Positions 1 through 6,558 are shown, counted from the stretch's first letter. The stretch: 17,824 nucleotides of DNA from JBEKHI01 sp050012355 (GCA_050012355.1 JBEKHI010000217.1:1-17824), one strand, 5' to 3'. The notes: generated from the letters alone by a model not told the origin. Numbers and translations are program-made.

Positions 1-274
1 ACCAGAAAAGAGCGCGGGCAGCGCCGCACCGCCCAGCAACGGCACACCCAGGCCGACGGCTTTACCACGCCCATGAGCACCACCAGTACCACCAGCAGCA
101 CCCGACCTGAGGCCGCCGGGCACCGCAGCCAGCCCAGCCGCCTACGGCCCGCAGCCACCCGACTTTCACGCCACCGCGACCCCCCCGGGACGAGGCAGGC
201 TTTTCTTGGTAGTGCAGCACCCACCAGGATGGGCACGGGGGCATAAGCCTGGGAAGCCGGAACGTTAGCCATTC
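1..274. other. Left-edge stretch without a convincing gene
   Basis: All six frames were considered. Short open frames exist on both strands, including a 60-codon one on the minus strand at 62-244 and an edge-truncated one reading left from about 130. They are low-complexity (ACC/AGC-rich on the plus strand) and lack a ribosome binding site, recognisable motif or typical high-GC third-position bias. The only structured item I see is a 19-base sequence at 208-226 that recurs inverted near 4580. The stretch may carry the promoter of the nucleotidyltransferase gene, but no clear -10 could be assigned. Confidence 0.5.
208..226 (-). repeat. 19-bp intergenic repeat, copy 1 (inverted relative to copy 2)
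   Basis: Read on the minus strand this is TGGTGGGTGCTGCACTACC, identical over 19 bases to positions 4572-4590 on the plus strand. Both copies are non-coding and lie upstream of a plus-strand gene (49 and 74 bases before the start). The core GTGC-T-GCAC is itself a small palindrome, so a protein-binding site or the remnant of a small mobile repeat are both possible. Confidence 0.6.
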
Positions 275-1078
275 GTGGATGGACGCGAGTGGTTGAACGA
301 GTTGCCAGAGAGTCTGAAGGCACAGCGGCGAATCATGCGGCGGCTAGTGGAGCTGTGCCTGGTGACACCAGAGGCCCGGGTGTTCCTGGTGGGCTGCTCC
401 ATCGGGCGCGGGGTGGCCGATGAGTTCTCCGACGTCGATTGCTTCCTTGGCACCACCGAGGACGGTGTTGAAAAGACCGTGAACGCGGTCCACGCGGCCC
501 TGCCCGAGATGGGTGACCTCGTTGACACGATGCAGCATTCCTATAAGGGACTGACCCGGATCGTCGGCCAGTTCGGCGGCACCGTCCAGCTCGACCTGGT
601 GGTGGCACCCGCCGTCACCGGCCTGGCCTTTGACGAGGTGGCCCTCTACGACCCGGACGGGCTGTTGACCGGCACCCGGGTCAAGGTCGCCGATATCGTC
701 ACCGCGGACGACATCCGCGAGTGGGCGTTTCTAGGCTGGAACGCGCTCGCCAACCTGGTCAAGTACCTCGCCCGCGGATCGCGGTGGGAAGCCCTCGACC
801 AGCTCAACGACGCCAGGGACCGGATCTGGGCGCTATGGGCGGCCGCCCGCAGAGCGCACTACCCGGTCTACGGGCTCACCCAGGTGCTCGACCACGACCC
901 CGGTGACCTGCCCGAAGGCATCGAGGCGACCGTCGCTGGCCTGGACGCCGGCGAGCTGCGGGCGGCGGCGCGCAAGTCGGCAGCGCTACTGACCCAGGTC
1001 AGCCGGCTCGCCGCGGAACGCTACGACGTCGAGCTACCCGGGCCGATGGCCGCCCACGTGACCGCGCTGCTGGGCTGA
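275..1078 (+). CDS. Nucleotidyltransferase-fold protein
   Basis: The 267-residue product carries the polymerase-beta-type nucleotidyltransferase signature. There is a G-x-S segment at residues 40-42, the metal-binding pair D53 and D55 in the segment FSDVD, and a likely third aspartate, D107, in the strand QLDLVV. Such proteins transfer NMP from an NTP to a small molecule, protein or RNA. The length and the helical C-terminal half (about 145-265) fit stand-alone aminoglycoside-adenylyltransferase-like proteins, but nothing fixes the substrate and a resistance role should not be assumed. The start is GTG at 275. An ATG at 279 is out of frame, and no strong Shine-Dalgarno is visible. Its stop codon abuts the stop of the convergent flavoprotein gene within TGATCA. 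No KstR box lies upstream, so it is probably not part of the steroid regulon. Confidence 0.8.
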   Translation: MDGREWLNELPESLKAQRRIMRRLVELCLVTPEARVFLVGCSIGRGVADEFSDVDCFLGTTEDGVEKTVNAVHAALPEMGDLVDTMQHSYKGLTRIVGQFGGTVQLDLVVAPAVTGLAFDEVALYDPDGLLTGTRVKVADIVTADDIREWAFLGWNALANLVKYLARGSRWEALDQLNDARDRIWALWAAARRAHYPVYGLTQVLDHDPGDLPEGIEATVAGLDAGELRAAARKSAALLTQVSRLAAERYDVELPGPMAAHVTALLG

Positions 1079-2605
1079 TCACGCTGACCGGCCGGCCCGA
1101 CGGCCGGAGAAAACGCAGTCGGCTATGGACAAGCCGCTGACGTAGGAGCTGGAGCATAGGCCCGCCGCCGTGCGGCCTGCCGCGTAGAGGCCAGCTACCG
1201 GCGTGCCGTCGGCGCGCAGCACCTGGCCAGTCGACTCGCTCACGACGAGCCCGCCGAGGGTCAGGACCGGGGTGGGGTAGAACGGCCGCGGGCGGATCGA
1301 GCAGTCGATCAGCGAATACGGCGGCGTCTCCAGCGGCACGACCCCTGGCTTGCCGAACGCGTCAGGCGACGCGGCGTTGTACTCCTCCACCGTCACTGCC
1401 AGCCCGTGCGGATCGACACCGGCCCGCACCGCCACCCCCATCACGGTCGGCTCGGTCGCCCTGGTCAACAGCAGGTAGAACCCCTGCAGCCGCTGGAACC
1501 AGAGCACCGGCCCGCGCAACTGCCGTTTCGCGAGCGCCACGGTGGCGGCGTCCACCAGCAGCCACGCTTTGCCGCCGGCCGCCGCGACCGCGTCCCCGAT
1601 CGCCGCGCCGTACCGCGACTCGTCGCAGATCCGTTTCCCGTCCGGACCGACGAGGATCCCGCGCGCGAATACCGGCGGCGGGGTGAGGAACCGCCACATC
1701 GACACCCGGTCGAGGAACCGGGTGGCCCCGCCCGCCGAGGTTCCCAGCCGGATGCCGGCCCCGTCATCCCCCGCGGTGGCCAGCGGCAGCCCGCCCCGCG
1801 AGGTGGGCGCGTGTTCCCGCAGCAAGGCGCGGTTTCCGCCGAATCCGCCGCTCGCCAGCACCACGCCGCGGGTCGCGTGAATCCGGGTCGGCACGGCGAA
1901 CCGGCGTTCCAGCGCGCCGAGTGGCCGCAGCGCCAGCCGACCGAGTCGCGGCAGGTAAAGCAGCGGTTTACGTGACCACCGGTACAGCAGCGCGTGCGCG
2001 AGCCTTGGCACCCGGCCGCGCAGCGTCAGGCACTCCACGCCGGTCACCCGCCCGTCTTCGGTGATCAGGCCGGTCACTCGGGTCTGCGTCCGCACCTGGA
2101 CGCCCGCCGCCCGCACCGCCGCCGACAGCCGCGCATGCAGCACCCGGCCGGACGTGCCGCGCCCCTTCGCCCGGTGCCCACGCGGCGCGGGCTGGCCGCC
2201 CGCTGACAGTTCACTGCCCGAGTAGTACAGGTAGTGCTTGTTCGACGGGTAGGACGTCTTGTCCGGGCACAGCGACCCCTCGAAAGGCACGCCGTGTCCC
2301 TCCAGCCACGTGAGCATCTGGGTGCTCCCGTCGCAGAATTCGCGAAGGGTGTCCTCGGTCACCGCGTCGCCGACCTCGCCGCGCAGGTAATCCCGCATCG
2401 CCTCCGCCGTATCCACGACCCCGGCGGCGCGCTGCTGCGCCGTACCACCTCCCGCGTACACCACCCCGCCGGACAACGCCGTCGCGCCGCCGCCAGTAAA
2501 CCGCTCCACGATGATGACAGAACGGCGGTTGGCCACTGCCTCGAGCGCCGCGCACGCTCCCGCCGCGCCGAAGCCGACCACCACGACATCCGCTTGCCGC
2601 TCCAC
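1079..2605 (-). CDS. KstD-family FAD-dependent oxidoreductase (second, divergent paralogue)
   Basis: The 508-residue cytosolic flavoprotein has an N-terminal Rossmann dinucleotide motif GFGAAG (11-16), a second FAD-contacting segment GVVLASGGFGGN (247-258) and the C-terminal FAD signature GLYAAGRTA (472-480). This order is typical of the fumarate reductase/3-ketosteroid dehydrogenase superfamily. The C-terminal segment SSYVSGLSIADC differs from the SYAGAG of canonical KstD, so delta1-dehydrogenation is not assured. A different ketosteroid or other enone/alkane position is possible. The frame stays open upstream to 3175, but that part runs antisense to kstD and is not protein-like. GTG at 2605 is chosen because the FAD motif begins 10 residues later and TACATT sits exactly 6 bases upstream. 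Its promoter region, shared with divergent kstD, contains two KstR boxes, which argues for a steroid role. Confidence 0.85.
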   Translation of the reverse strand: MERQADVVVVGFGAAGACAALEAVANRRSVIIVERFTGGGATALSGGVVYAGGGTAQQRAAGVVDTAEAMRDYLRGEVGDAVTEDTLREFCDGSTQMLTWLEGHGVPFEGSLCPDKTSYPSNKHYLYYSGSELSAGGQPAPRGHRAKGRGTSGRVLHARLSAAVRAAGVQVRTQTRVTGLITEDGRVTGVECLTLRGRVPRLAHALLYRWSRKPLLYLPRLGRLALRPLGALERRFAVPTRIHATRGVVLASGGFGGNRALLREHAPTSRGGLPLATAGDDGAGIRLGTSAGGATRFLDRVSMWRFLTPPPVFARGILVGPDGKRICDESRYGAAIGDAVAAAGGKAWLLVDAATVALAKRQLRGPVLWFQRLQGFYLLLTRATEPTVMGVAVRAGVDPHGLAVTVEEYNAASPDAFGKPGVVPLETPPYSLIDCSIRPRPFYPTPVLTLGGLVVSESTGQVLRADGTPVAGLYAAGRTAAGLCSSSYVSGLSIADCVFSGRRAGRSA

Positions 2606-2611
2606 GCTCGG

Positions 2612-2617
2612 AATGTA
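2612..2617 (-). promoter_or_regulatory. Candidate -10 (TACATT) for the KstD-family gene; leaderless start
   Basis: Read on the minus strand TACATT fits the actinobacterial TANNNT -10 pattern and is followed by 6 bases and then the GTG start codon. Transcription would begin at or next to the start codon. The -35 is weak. The hexamer overlaps the 5' part of the KstR box at 2614-2627, so repressor binding would cover it. Confidence 0.5.
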
Positions 2618-2627
2618 ACACGTTCTA
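2614..2627. promoter_or_regulatory. KstR operator 1 of the divergent kstD promoter
   Basis: TGTAACACGTTCTA matches every fixed position of the published mycobacterial KstR motif TnnAACnnGTTnnA. It begins 9 bases from the start of the minus-strand flavoprotein gene and is centred 24 bp from the second box, a little over two helical turns. Confidence 0.88.
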
Positions 2628-2637
2628 GTGTCGAAAC

Positions 2638-2651
2638 TGAAACACGTTCTA
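2638..2651. promoter_or_regulatory. KstR operator 2 of the divergent kstD promoter
   Basis: TGAAACACGTTCTA is a perfect match to TnnAACnnGTTnnA. It ends 10 bases before the kstD ATG and overlaps the start of the candidate -10 hexamer TACTAT (2650-2655), so bound KstR should block transcription of kstD directly. Confidence 0.88.
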
Positions 2652-2655
2652 CTAT
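2650..2655 (+). promoter_or_regulatory. Candidate -10 (TACTAT) for kstD; leaderless start
   Basis: TACTAT fits TANNNT and is separated from the ATG at 2662 by six G residues. The G run could serve as a ribosome binding site if transcription started upstream. From this -10 the transcript would start at the ATG itself. Confidence 0.5.
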
Positions 2656-2661
2656 GGGGGG

Positions 2662-4284
2662 ATGGATGTCGACGTGGTAGTCGTGGGCAGCGGCGCCGCC
2701 GGGATGACGGCCGCGCTGGCAGCGGCCCGCCGGGGGCTGTCCGCCGTGGTGATCGAGAAGGCTGCCGTGTTCGGCGGAACCACCGCTCGTTCTGGTGGCG
2801 GGATATGGATACCCGGCAACTCGGTGCTGCGGCGGGCGGGGGTAGTGGATACGGCGCAGGCCGCCAGTGAGTACCTGGCGTATGTCGCGCCCGAGGTGCC
2901 AGCCGGGCGGCGGGCCGCGTTCCTGCGCCACGGTCCGGAGATGCTCGACTTCGTGCTGGCGAACACCCCGCTGCGGCTGATGTGGGTCCCCAGCTACGCG
3001 GACTACTACCCGGAAGCGCCGGGCGGGGTGCCGGGCGGCCGGTCGCTTGAGCCCATACCGATCGACGGGCGGATCCTCGGGGCGGAACTGGCCCGGCTGG
3101 CGCCGCCGTACCTGCCCGCCCCGGCCGGAGTGGTGGTGACGCAGGCGAACTACCGGTGGCTCTCGCTCGGGCCACGGCATCCGCGCGCCGTGCTCGCGGC
3201 CGCGCAGGTCGCGGGTCGGGTGCTGCGGGCGCGGGTACTCAGGCAGCGACTGCTCGGGCTCGGCCTGGCACTCGCGGCCGGACTGCGGGCCGGGCTGCTC
3301 ACCGCGGATGTCCCCGTGCTACTGGAGACGTCGCTGACCGGGCTGCTGACCGCCGACGACGGCCGGGTCACCGGGGTACAGGTCTCCGGAGCACAGACCG
3401 GCGACGAGTCGATCACCGCGCGGCGCGGGGTGGTGCTCGCGTCCGGCGGTTTCGAGCGGAATGAGGCGATGCGTCACCGCTACCAGCGCGAACCGATCGG
3501 GGCGGACTGGACAACCGGCGCGCCGGGCAACACCGGCGATGGCATCGTCGCGGGAACGGAGACGGGCGCGGCGCTTGACCTGATGGACGACGCCTGGTGG
3601 GGACCGGCGATCCCGCTGCCAGGCGGGCCGTTCTTCTGCCTGGCCGAACGGTCACTGCCTGGCTGCGTGCTGGTGAACTCGGCCGGCCAGCGGTTCGTGA
3701 ACGAGTGCGCGCCGTACGTGGACGCGGTGCACGCCATGTACGACACGGATTCCATCCCGGCCTGGCTGGTGTTCGACCAGCGCTACCGCGACCGCTACGT
3801 GTTCGCCGGGTTGCCGCCGCATCGGCCGCTGCCAAAGCGCTGGTACGCGGCGGGCGCCGTGTTCCGCGCGTCAACGTTGCCGGAGCTGGCCGGATTGATC
3901 AACGTTGACGAGACTGGGCTCACCAAGACGGTCGCGCGGTTCGGCGAGTTCGCCGCGTCGGGCACCGACCCCGACTTCGACCGGGGCGCGTCCGCGTACG
4001 ACCGGTATTACGGCGACCCCCGGGTGCGGCCCAACCCGAACCTGGCCGCGCTGTCGAAGCCACCGTTCTACGCGGCGAAGATCGTCCCCGGCGATCTCGG
4101 CACCAAGGGCGGACTGGTCACCGACGAGCGGGCCCGGGTGCTGCGCGGCGACGGAACGCCGATCGAAGGCCTGTACGCCGCGGGCAACGTGTCCGCGGCC
4201 GTGATGGGACACAGCTACGCTGGCGCCGGCGCCACCATCGGCCCGGCGATGACCTTCGGCTACATCGCCGCGATGGATCTGTAA
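2662..4284 (+). CDS. kstD: 3-ketosteroid delta1-dehydrogenase
   Basis: This FAD enzyme introduces the C1-C2 double bond in ring A of 3-keto-4-ene steroids (androstenedione to androstadienedione), the step that commits the nucleus to opening. The 540-residue product has the FAD motif GSGAAG (9-14), the family segment GGTTARSGGGIWIP (38-51), GVVLASGGFERN (256-267) and the diagnostic C-terminus GNVSAAVMGHSYAGAGATIG (508-527). In characterised KstD enzymes the Tyr and the second following Gly of SYAGAG are catalytic; here they are Y519 and G523. The Tyr pair at 115-116 lies where the family's N-terminal catalytic tyrosine is expected. Length matches the family (about 510-565). The ATG at 2662 puts the FAD strand right at the N-terminus. 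Two KstR boxes in the upstream 50 bases indicate KstR repression together with the divergent flavoprotein gene. Confidence 0.93.
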   Translation: MDVDVVVVGSGAAGMTAALAAARRGLSAVVIEKAAVFGGTTARSGGGIWIPGNSVLRRAGVVDTAQAASEYLAYVAPEVPAGRRAAFLRHGPEMLDFVLANTPLRLMWVPSYADYYPEAPGGVPGGRSLEPIPIDGRILGAELARLAPPYLPAPAGVVVTQANYRWLSLGPRHPRAVLAAAQVAGRVLRARVLRQRLLGLGLALAAGLRAGLLTADVPVLLETSLTGLLTADDGRVTGVQVSGAQTGDESITARRGVVLASGGFERNEAMRHRYQREPIGADWTTGAPGNTGDGIVAGTETGAALDLMDDAWWGPAIPLPGGPFFCLAERSLPGCVLVNSAGQRFVNECAPYVDAVHAMYDTDSIPAWLVFDQRYRDRYVFAGLPPHRPLPKRWYAAGAVFRASTLPELAGLINVDETGLTKTVARFGEFAASGTDPDFDRGASAYDRYYGDPRVRPNPNLAALSKPPFYAAKIVPGDLGTKGGLVTDERARVLRGDGTPIEGLYAAGNVSAAVMGHSYAGAGATIGPAMTFGYIAAMDL

Positions 4285-4287
4285 GCG

Positions 4288-4315
4288 GGCCCATGGATGG
4301 GCCGTCGCTGGGGTC
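4288..4315 (+). repeat. 3'-end palindromic repeat, copy A (after kstD)
   Basis: It starts 4 bases after the kstD stop codon. GGCCCAT (4288-4294) and ATGGGCC (4297-4303) form an inverted repeat, followed by CCGTCGCTGGGG (4302-4313). The decamer CCCATGGATG is shared with copy B (6192-6252, read on the minus strand), and CCGTCGCTGGGG differs at one base from CCATCGCTGGGG of copy C (16706-16761). All three copies lie just past a stop codon in the same orientation relative to that gene, suggesting a 3'-end or terminator-linked element. Confidence 0.65.
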
Positions 4316-4324
4316 GAGTGAGCC

Positions 4325-4462
4325 TTACCGGCCCGCTACGTTCGGCGTCGCGAAGTGGTTGTCACGCATCAGGTTGAGCAGCTCACTCAGGCGCGCTTCC
4401 AGGCGCTCCTCCTCGACGCTCGCTCCATCCTGTGCGGTCTGATCCATCATCGCTCCATTCAT
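4325..4462 (-). CDS. Small hypothetical protein (45 aa), probably helical
   Basis: Not recognised. The reading starts at ATG 4462 and gives 45 residues. The central part, SVEEERLEARLSELLNLM (15-32), has leucines at heptad-like spacing with many charged residues and is likely one amphipathic helix or a short coiled coil. No signal peptide or membrane segment is visible. Support for a real gene is a TANNNT hexamer (TAACAT, 4475-4470) 7 bases before the ATG, plus internal ATGs at 4450 and 4447 preceded by GGAG, which offer an alternative start of 41 or 40 residues. It points towards kstD and ends 40 bases from it. The frame stays open to 4534, but that extension has no promoter-like support. Confidence 0.45.
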   Translation of the reverse strand: MNGAMMDQTAQDGASVEEERLEARLSELLNLMRDNHFATPNVAGR

Positions 4463-4469
4463 AACGTTT

Positions 4470-4475
4470 ATGTTA
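4470..4475 (-). promoter_or_regulatory. Candidate -10 (TAACAT) for the 45-aa small ORF
   Basis: On the minus strand TAACAT is followed by 7 bases and ATG. The stretch 4460-4472 also forms a 5-bp-armed imperfect palindrome (CATAA / TTATG) across the start codon. This is weak evidence on its own. Confidence 0.3.
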
Positions 4476-4535
4476 CTACGGCAGGTCAGGACACTATCTG
4501 GCACTTCGCCGGAAAGCACGCACCGACACGCCATC

Positions 4536-4551
4536 CGTAAGAATCCTTACG
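4536..4551. repeat. Short perfect inverted repeat (6-bp arms)
   Basis: CGTAAG and CTTACG are separated by AATC, giving a 16-bp hairpin or operator-like element in the 200-base gap upstream of the HAD gene. There is no T-tract, so an intrinsic terminator is unlikely. Confidence 0.4.
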
Positions 4552-4571
4552 TGTCCTCCCCCACGTGAGTG

Positions 4572-4590
4572 TGGTGGGTGCTGCACTACC
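4572..4590 (+). repeat. 19-bp intergenic repeat, copy 2
   Basis: TGGTGGGTGCTGCACTACC is identical to the minus-strand reading of 208-226. It leads directly into the stem-loop at 4587-4608, whose left arm shares its last four bases. Copy 1 is not followed by that stem-loop. Confidence 0.6.
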
Positions 4591-4608
4591 CAGAGTCTTT
4601 GCTGGGTA
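4587..4608. repeat. Stem-loop upstream of the HAD phosphatase gene
   Basis: TACCCAG (4587-4593) pairs with CTGGGTA (4602-4608) across an 8-base loop. It lies about 55 bases before the HAD start codon and upstream of its candidate -10. In a leaderless transcript it would therefore not be in the mRNA, and it may act as DNA or belong to an upstream antisense transcript. Confidence 0.4.
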
Positions 4609-4650
4609 ACGCCACACCAACCAGAATCGTCGGACACGGCAGCTGGCCTG

Positions 4651-4657
4651 TAACAAT
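4651..4657 (+). promoter_or_regulatory. Candidate -10 region (TAACAAT) for the HAD phosphatase
   Basis: TAACAAT is followed by 6 bases and the GTG start at 4664. It is one base longer than the strict TANNNT pattern. CGGACA near 4631 is a possible -35. No Shine-Dalgarno is seen before the GTG, consistent with a leaderless transcript. Confidence 0.4.
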
Positions 4658-4663
4658 GCTTCC

Positions 4664-5323
4664 GTGGACATCAAGGCTGTGATCTTTGATTTCGACGGCG
4701 TGCTGCTGGACACCGAGGCCACCTTGCTGGCGGCGTGGCAGCAGGAGTACCGGTGGCACGGGCTCGAGCTGGAGACCGAGAGCTTCTGGCCGGGCCACGG
4801 CGGGGACGTCACCGAGGAACGGTACGCGCGGCTGGCGGCGGCCGTCGGGCCGGCTTTCGACCGCGACGCCAGCCATGCGAGGCGGATCGCCTACCGGGAC
4901 GAGCTGAACAGCCGCCTTGAGCTGTGTCCAGGAATCGGCGGCTGGCTGGACACCGCCGTCGCGTCCGGGTTCCGGCTAGCCATCGCCAGCAGTTCGGGGC
5001 GTGCCTGGGTGCTTCCGCTGCTGGCGACGACCGGCCGGAGCGCGGACTTCGAGGTCATCGCCTGCGGCGACGAGGTCGCCGCGCCCAAGCCCGCCCCGGA
5101 TGTCTACCTGCTCGCCCTGACCCGGCTGGGGATCTCACCCGGCCAGGCGATCGCCATCGAGGACTCGCCGCACGGGGTGGCAGCCGCCAAGGCGGCCGGG
5201 CTGCGCTGCGTCGCGATCCCGAGCCGGGAGATGGACACCGGGTCGTTCGCGGGCGCCGACCTGGTGCTCGCCAGCGCCACCGAGACCAGCCTGGACGAAG
5301 CGATCGCGGCGGCTACCCGCTAA
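4664..5323 (+). CDS. HAD-superfamily hydrolase, beta-phosphoglucomutase-like (subfamily IA)
   Basis: The 219-residue product has all four HAD motifs. Motif I is DFDGVLLDT, with nucleophile D9 and acid/base D11. Motif II is the Ser in ASSSG (108-112), motif III is K142 in KPAPDVY, and motif IV is E166/D167 in EDSPHGVAAAKAAG. The helical cap between about residues 15 and 85 marks subfamily IA. Likely activity is phosphatase or phosphomutase on a small phosphorylated metabolite in the cytosol; the substrate cannot be read from sequence. The start is GTG at 4664, two codons before the conserved beta-strand, preceded by a -10-like TAACAAT. The 3' end overlaps the convergent alpha/beta hydrolase gene by 11 bases. 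Nothing links it to steroid catabolism. Confidence 0.88.
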   Translation: MDIKAVIFDFDGVLLDTEATLLAAWQQEYRWHGLELETESFWPGHGGDVTEERYARLAAAVGPAFDRDASHARRIAYRDELNSRLELCPGIGGWLDTAVASGFRLAIASSSGRAWVLPLLATTGRSADFEVIACGDEVAAPKPAPDVYLLALTRLGISPGQAIAIEDSPHGVAAAKAAGLRCVAIPSREMDTGSFAGADLVLASATETSLDEAIAAATR

Positions 5324-6149
5324 CCGTGGCCAGTGCCTCGGCAACGCTGTCCGGAACCTCATACCACACCAGGTGACCGGCGCCGGGAACGACGCGAACG
5401 GTGGCGTCCGGCAGCAGCGCGGCGGTCTGCTCCCCCTGGCTGACCGGCATCGGGCTACGCTCGCCGAGCAGGAACACCGCCGGGACCGTCACCGACTTCA
5501 GCGTGCTCGCGAAGCCGTTCGCCAGGCTCTCCAGCACGGACGCATTTGTCTGGGCATTGACAGCCAGCGACAGGCGCAGCGATGGGGGGTACGGCAACGC
5601 GGCCGCGGGATCAGCGAAGTACTGTGGCCACAGCAACCGCAGCCATGCCGTCGCGTCCTCGTCGCTCGGCTCCGGTCCCGACAGCCGCTGGCCGAGCTCG
5701 GCGTACGTGGTCATCGACTCCGGCGGAAGTCCCTCGGCTAGACGCTGACCTAGCGCGGTCATGCCGCCGTCGTCGCCCGCCGCGCCAAGCCCGTCGACCG
5801 ATACCAGCCCGACAACCCGGTCGGGGTGCGCGGCGGCGATCTGCAGGGCGAGGTGACCGCCCCACGAATGCCCCAGCAGGACGGCGCGCTCGACACCGAC
5901 GGCATCCAGCACCGCGATGGCGTCCGCCACGTGCTGCTCGACGGTGAACGGCCCGTCGGTAGCAGACGGCTCGAGCCCGCGCTGCTGGTAGCTGATCGTC
6001 CGCCAGCCGCCGAGTTCCCCGCCGAGCAAGTCATCCATGTAGTCGGTCATCCCAGGGCCACCGTGCAGCAACAGCACCGGCGGACCGCCGGGATCACCGC
6101 CGGTGTGTCCGGCGATGGGCCCGGCGGGGGTCTCAGCAACAAATTCCAT
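5313..6149 (-). CDS. Alpha/beta-fold hydrolase, proline iminopeptidase-like
   Basis: The 278-residue product has HGGPG (29-33), the oxyanion-hole motif of the proline iminopeptidase group, and the nucleophile elbow GHSWGG with S95. H259 in GAGHLVWYE completes the triad. The usual acid position (G-x-x-D-P) reads GERSPMP, so the acid may be E230 rather than Asp, or may have moved. A cap domain occupies about 120-210. There is no signal peptide, so it is cytosolic. The substrate is unknown: peptides, epoxides, esters or lactones are all possible in this family. ATG at 6149 fits the fold start, and TAAGTT lies 7 bases upstream. Its stop overlaps the convergent HAD gene. A repeat element and a perfect palindrome lie upstream, between this gene and the HicA-like gene. 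Confidence 0.85.
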   Translation of the reverse strand: MEFVAETPAGPIAGHTGGDPGGPPVLLLHGGPGMTDYMDDLLGGELGGWRTISYQQRGLEPSATDGPFTVEQHVADAIAVLDAVGVERAVLLGHSWGGHLALQIAAAHPDRVVGLVSVDGLGAAGDDGGMTALGQRLAEGLPPESMTTYAELGQRLSGPEPSDEDATAWLRLLWPQYFADPAAALPYPPSLRLSLAVNAQTNASVLESLANGFASTLKSVTVPAVFLLGERSPMPVSQGEQTAALLPDATVRVVPGAGHLVWYEVPDSVAEALATVSG

Positions 6150-6156
6150 GACGCAG

Positions 6157-6162
6157 AACTTA
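6157..6162 (-). promoter_or_regulatory. Candidate -10 (TAAGTT) for the alpha/beta hydrolase
   Basis: On the minus strand TAAGTT fits TANNNT and is followed by 7 bases and ATG (6149). This is the same leaderless spacing seen at kstD, kstR and the other promoters of this window. The 28-bp palindrome (6209-6236) lies about 50 bases upstream and could be an operator acting on it. Confidence 0.4.
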
Positions 6163-6191
6163 TGAGACCTATACGGCTCCCCGCAATAGCT

Positions 6192-6252
6192 GGGCCCCAG
6201 CGATGGGACATCGATAGCGGTATACCGCTATCGATGGGACATCCATGGGGTC
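6192..6252 (-). repeat. 3'-end palindromic repeat, copy B, containing a perfect 28-bp palindrome
   Basis: It lies 11 bases past the stop of the HicA-like gene. Positions 6209-6236 are a perfect 28-bp palindrome: CATCGATAGCGGTA followed by its exact reverse complement TACCGCTATCGATG. The 11-mer GATGGGACATC occurs twice, flanking and partly overlapping it (6202-6212 and 6233-6243). CCCCAGCGATGGG at 6195-6207 is the exact reverse complement of 16720-16732 in copy C. In transcription order it begins GACCCCATGGATG, close to GACCCCGTCGATG of copy C. It could be a bidirectional terminator, a REP-like element or an operator for the downstream hydrolase gene. Confidence 0.75.
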
Positions 6253-6263
6253 GCCGAGCGCCG

Positions 6264-6542
6264 CTAGGACGGCCGGTAACCGGCTCCGGTGAGCATCCGG
6301 CGCAGGTCAATCACCATCTGGTCGTCGATGTCCTTGCCGGACGGCGGGTCGAGGAACTCCAGCTCCGGCCCGATCTTGACGGCGACCTTGCCGTCATGAT
6401 GCTGCGTTACCGTGCCGATGGCTTCCAGCAACGACACCACCGCGTGCCATTCGATGTTGTGGCTCGTCGGGTGCCGGAATATCTCGCGCAGCGTATCCCG
6501 GTGACGGCCGTCGAGATGTTCAGAATCAGGTCCAGTTGTCAT
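6264..6542 (-). CDS. HicA-like small protein (92 aa)
   Basis: The product resembles a widespread actinobacterial family often annotated as HicA-type. The pattern is a histidine-rich SHNIEW segment (27-32), an alpha-helix AVVSLLEAIG (34-43), HHDGKVAVKIG (48-58), FLDPP (63-67), KDID (70-73) and a terminal helix VIDLRRMLTGAG (77-88). Classical HicA is an mRNA-binding, double-stranded-RNA-binding-fold RNase whose activity depends on a histidine, here possibly H24 or H28, and it is paired with HicB. No HicB is seen next to it, so an orphan or repurposed domain is as likely as a toxin. The ATG start is 16 bases after the stop of the baeRF-like gene, with GGAT upstream, so the two are probably co-transcribed. 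Copy B of the 3'-end repeat follows its stop. Confidence 0.65.
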   Translation of the reverse strand: MTTGPDSEHLDGRHRDTLREIFRHPTSHNIEWHAVVSLLEAIGTVTQHHDGKVAVKIGPELEFLDPPSGKDIDDQMVIDLRRMLTGAGYRPS

Positions 6543-6558
6543 GCCACTATCCCTTCCG

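Noticed and set aside
62..244. 60-codon minus-strand frame at the left edge
   Set aside because: Trp/Cys/Gly-rich translation of a low-complexity ACC/AGC tract with no ribosome binding site.
275..1078. Antibiotic-resistance adenylyltransferase
   Set aside because: Only the general nucleotidyltransferase motif is visible. Nothing specific to aminoglycoside binding can be read, so the substrate was left open.
2606..3175. N-terminal extension of the minus-strand KstD-family gene (190 extra codons)
   Set aside because: It is Arg/Pro/Ser-rich, lies antisense to kstD and crosses both KstR boxes. The FAD motif expected near the N-terminus begins just after GTG 2605.
4460..4481. AAC...GTT pattern as a possible KstR box near the 45-aa ORF
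   Set aside because: The half-sites are six bases apart instead of two, so it does not meet TnnAACnnGTTnnA.
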